A stretch of 19,256 bases of DNA from AB-629-J13 sp964518835 (GTDB taxonomy: Bacteria > Fidelibacterota > Marinisomatia > Marinisomatales > AB-629-J13). The stretch covers positions 1-19,256 of the forward strand of contig CAZFKU010000026.1 in assembly GCA_964518835.1 (NCBI GenBank), written 5' to 3'. Shown here one piece after another: positions 17,107 through 19,256 of this stretch (the stretch's first letter is position 1; each line of letters begins with the position of its first letter). Made by a program: the position numbers and the translations under genes. The notes under the pieces were generated by a model that saw only the letters and a list, made by a program, of their open reading frames with translations, was not told where the DNA came from and made no database searches.

Positions 17107-19256
17107 ATGATTAAACTGTTCACGACAGCAATATTCTTTAGTTGTATAATTTTAAACGCAGATGTCTTACCTTTAACCCAGCGCTATTTCCAAAATGAAG
17201 ATGAAGGTCATGAGTACTCCAGGGGTACATACATGATCATTTTGGCAGATGCAGATCTGCAGATCTATTTAACTGATTATCAAAATTCAGGGGATTTTAT
17301 TGAGTTTAAAAGAACACAGGGCTATGATGTTGTGGTTACAACTTTCGATGAAGTAGGAGGAGAAGCAGATTATTTAAGAGCTTATTTGCAATGGTACTAT
17401 GAAGAACAGGATTCGCTTTTAGAATATGTTTTACTGGTGGGAGATGTGAATGGAAGTTATGCCATTCCTTCTTTTTTTATCGGCTCATATAATGAGAATG
17501 AAGATGATGTAACCGATTATCCTTATTCTTATTTCGGAGATGAGATAACTGACAATAAATTATTTATTGGACGATGGTCTATAAGACAGATTCAGGATTT
17601 ACTCAGTTTGAAAATGAGGAGTATCCAGTATGTAAAGATGGATAACATCTCAGATTACAGTTATTTAAATCATGGATTGCTGGTTGCAGGGAATTACAAC
17701 GGTGAAGATGATGCACCGAATACCTGGCCCGTAACACCAGTTTGGACGTCCCTCTGGCTTCAGGATGAATTATACAATTTTGGATATCCGGAAGTGGACA
17801 CAGCATTTTTTCATTTGGACAATCAAAATACTGAAAATCCCCAGATTGCAGCTTCCTGGAATGAAGGAGTGGGAATCATCAATTATCGAGGATGGGGAGA
17901 TGCCAACGGATGGCATAAACCCTATTTTCACAGGGAAAACATTGATGAATTGACCAATGGATGGAAACTACCCATTGTCATGAGTTTTGTCTGCAACACT
18001 GGAGATTTTGGTAATGAGGGAATAGACCAGTGCTTCGGTGAATGGATGCTGAAGGCAGGATCACCTTCGTTTCCAAAAGGTGCTGCTGCTATGATTGGTC
18101 CTTCAGATTTGGATACAGATACACGATTTAATAATGTGATGTGCGGTGTCATGTGGGATGAATTACTGGAAGAACGGATACCTGAACTGGGACCGGCACT
18201 CCATGCAGGCAAACAAGCTGTGGAAAATGAATTTCCCGGATATGCGGTAAACGGACAAAATATCGGAGAGTTCTACCATCATGTTTACGGAGTACTTGGA
18301 GATCCCAGTTTGCCTGTCTGGCTGAAAGAGCCGGGAGACTTATCAGCAGATATTGAAGAAACTCCAAGTCTAAATCAATCTCATTTATCGACTGTCATCA
18401 CTAATGAATCAGGAGAATTGATCATGGATGTAGTAGGAGCGCTGATTCATAATGGAGAATTGGTAGGAAGGGGATTGTCCAATCAAAATGGGATTTTGGA
18501 TATAGATTTTGAAAATATTGCCTCCGGGGAAACTTTAATCCTTTATCTTAATAAACCTCAGTTCTTCCAGAAACAAATTGAATTAACTTTTACCAATGAT
18601 GATGGGGAGGAGTTTGCTCAAAATGAATACGAAATTCCAGCTCCTCAATCAGGAATTACTTATAATTTTATTGATTCAGGTTCAGAGTATGAAAATGCTC
18701 CTGTGTATGACTGGGTTGAGATCAATGAAATTGGAACCAATCTTGGGTTGACCGATGACAGTCATATTACAGATGTTCCGATTGGATTTGGCTTTCCCTA
18801 TTACGGTGAAGTTTATCATTCCATGACTGTTTGTTCAAATGGGTGGGCTTCTTTTCTTCCCTGTCTGGACGGAGATGAAGATGGTAATTGTAATTCTCTC
18901 AGTCATTTTTTCAATAATTCCATCACTCATCCCATAGGTCCCTATGGTATGTTAGCTCCATTTTATGATGATCTGGATGATAATGTTGGTATAGAACCAT
19001 TAGATGTATATTCCTATCAGGATATTGAAAACAATCGATTTATCTTACAGTGGAATAATATTGCGAACGGACAACATGATGAAGATTGTGTACCCGGTGA
19101 CGATGATTCCTGCCCCAAGGAAACATTTCAGCTTATTTTATCATCTGACGGAGAAATCCTTTTTCAGTATAAAGAAGTGAATAATGTGGACGATCATGGT
19201 TGTACAATCGGAATTGAATCTCCCGATAAGGATGATGGGGTGGAATATATTTTTTA
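17107..19256 (+). CDS. C25 (gingipain-like) family protein with nidogen-like module, 3' end missing
   Basis: An open frame from 17107 to the window edge, 716 codons without a stop. The chosen ATG has a strong ribosome site, GGAAGG (17096-17101), 5 bases upstream. An in-frame ATG at 17092 overlaps the previous stop and would add five residues. The signal peptide MIKLFTTAIFFSCIILNA is followed by DVLP. The C25 region covers about residues 37-415: RGTYMIILAD (near 39), LVGDVNGSYA (near 113), NYRGWGDANGW (259-269), the Cys candidate C296 in SFVCNTGDF, and YGVLGDPSLPVW (about 395-406). W263 stands where RgpB has its catalytic His, 33 residues before the Cys, the same spacing as in RgpB (His211, Cys244). 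A beta domain and then a nidogen-like module (18685 to the end) follow. A T9SS tail is expected beyond the window. Confidence 0.9.
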   Translation, partial: MIKLFTTAIFFSCIILNADVLPLTQRYFQNEDEGHEYSRGTYMIILADADLQIYLTDYQNSGDFIEFKRTQGYDVVVTTFDEVGGEADYLRAYLQWYYEEQDSLLEYVLLVGDVNGSYAIPSFFIGSYNENEDDVTDYPYSYFGDEITDNKLFIGRWSIRQIQDLLSLKMRSIQYVKMDNISDYSYLNHGLLVAGNYNGEDDAPNTWPVTPVWTSLWLQDELYNFGYPEVDTAFFHLDNQNTENPQIAASWNEGVGIINYRGWGDANGWHKPYFHRENIDELTNGWKLPIVMSFVCNTGDFGNEGIDQCFGEWMLKAGSPSFPKGAAAMIGPSDLDTDTRFNNVMCGVMWDELLEERIPELGPALHAGKQAVENEFPGYAVNGQNIGEFYHHVYGVLGDPSLPVWLKEPGDLSADIEETPSLNQSHLSTVITNESGELIMDVVGALIHNGELVGRGLSNQNGILDIDFENIASGETLILYLNKPQFFQKQIELTFTNDDGEEFAQNEYEIPAPQSGITYNFIDSGSEYENAPVYDWVEINEIGTNLGLTDDSHITDVPIGFGFPYYGEVYHSMTVCSNGWASFLPCLDGDEDGNCNSLSHFFNNSITHPIGPYGMLAPFYDDLDDNVGIEPLDVYSYQDIENNRFILQWNNIANGQHDEDCVPGDDDSCPKETFQLILSSDGEILFQYKEVNNVDDHGCTIGIESPDKDDGVEYIF

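Noticed and set aside
17253..17266. Perfect 14-base palindrome AGATCTGCAGATCT
   Set aside because: It lies inside the second C25 coding region, encodes an ordinary DLQI segment and has no partner copy. It is most likely chance arising from local GCAGAT repetition.

Overview
The window is about 19.3 kb of AT-rich DNA (roughly 40% GC by eye). Every gene is on the + strand, and they are packed end to end with short overlaps or gaps of at most 68 bases. The organism is probably a diderm bacterium of the Fibrobacterota-Chlorobiota-Bacteroidota (FCB) side of the tree. Three complete proteins end in type IX secretion system (T9SS) type A sorting domains, with NPFNP or NPFN motifs and a final K-x-[IVL]-[IVL]-[IVL]-K-like tail. 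Two C25 (gingipain-like) proteins, an outer-membrane barrel and a lipoprotein point the same way. The style of the cargo proteins resembles Candidatus Marinimicrobia/Neomarinimicrobiota, but I cannot prove the phylum from this window.

Layout: (1) 3-4694 is the 3' part of a very large secreted C25-family protein with a T9SS tail. (2) 4763-7485 holds pgsB-pgsC-pgsW, the core of a poly-gamma-glutamate (gamma-PGA) synthesis system, with 8-base overlaps between genes. (3) 7463-10614 continues the same run with an unrecognised basic exported protein, a probable outer-membrane beta-barrel and a beta-propeller-type lipoprotein. (4) 10619-14722 is a large T9SS cargo protein made of WxD/QxV repeats. 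Its 5' end contains three phased palindromes that look like REP-type elements. (5) 14741-17095 is an M14 zinc carboxypeptidase with a T9SS tail. (6) 17107-19256 is the 5' part of a second C25-family protein, cut by the window end.

Most interesting reading: the gamma-PGA genes appear translationally coupled to an envelope set (basic periplasmic protein, beta-barrel, lipoprotein). This could be a dedicated route for moving or displaying gamma-PGA through an outer membrane, in a locus that shows no pgsA/capA and no known PGA hydrolase. That function is inference. The PgsBCW calls are firm from motifs and synteny. Both C25 proteins have an aromatic residue (Tyr, Trp) where the family's catalytic His is expected, while keeping a candidate catalytic Cys. 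No tRNA, rRNA, CRISPR array or transposase gene was seen, and there is no gene-free stretch longer than 68 bases.
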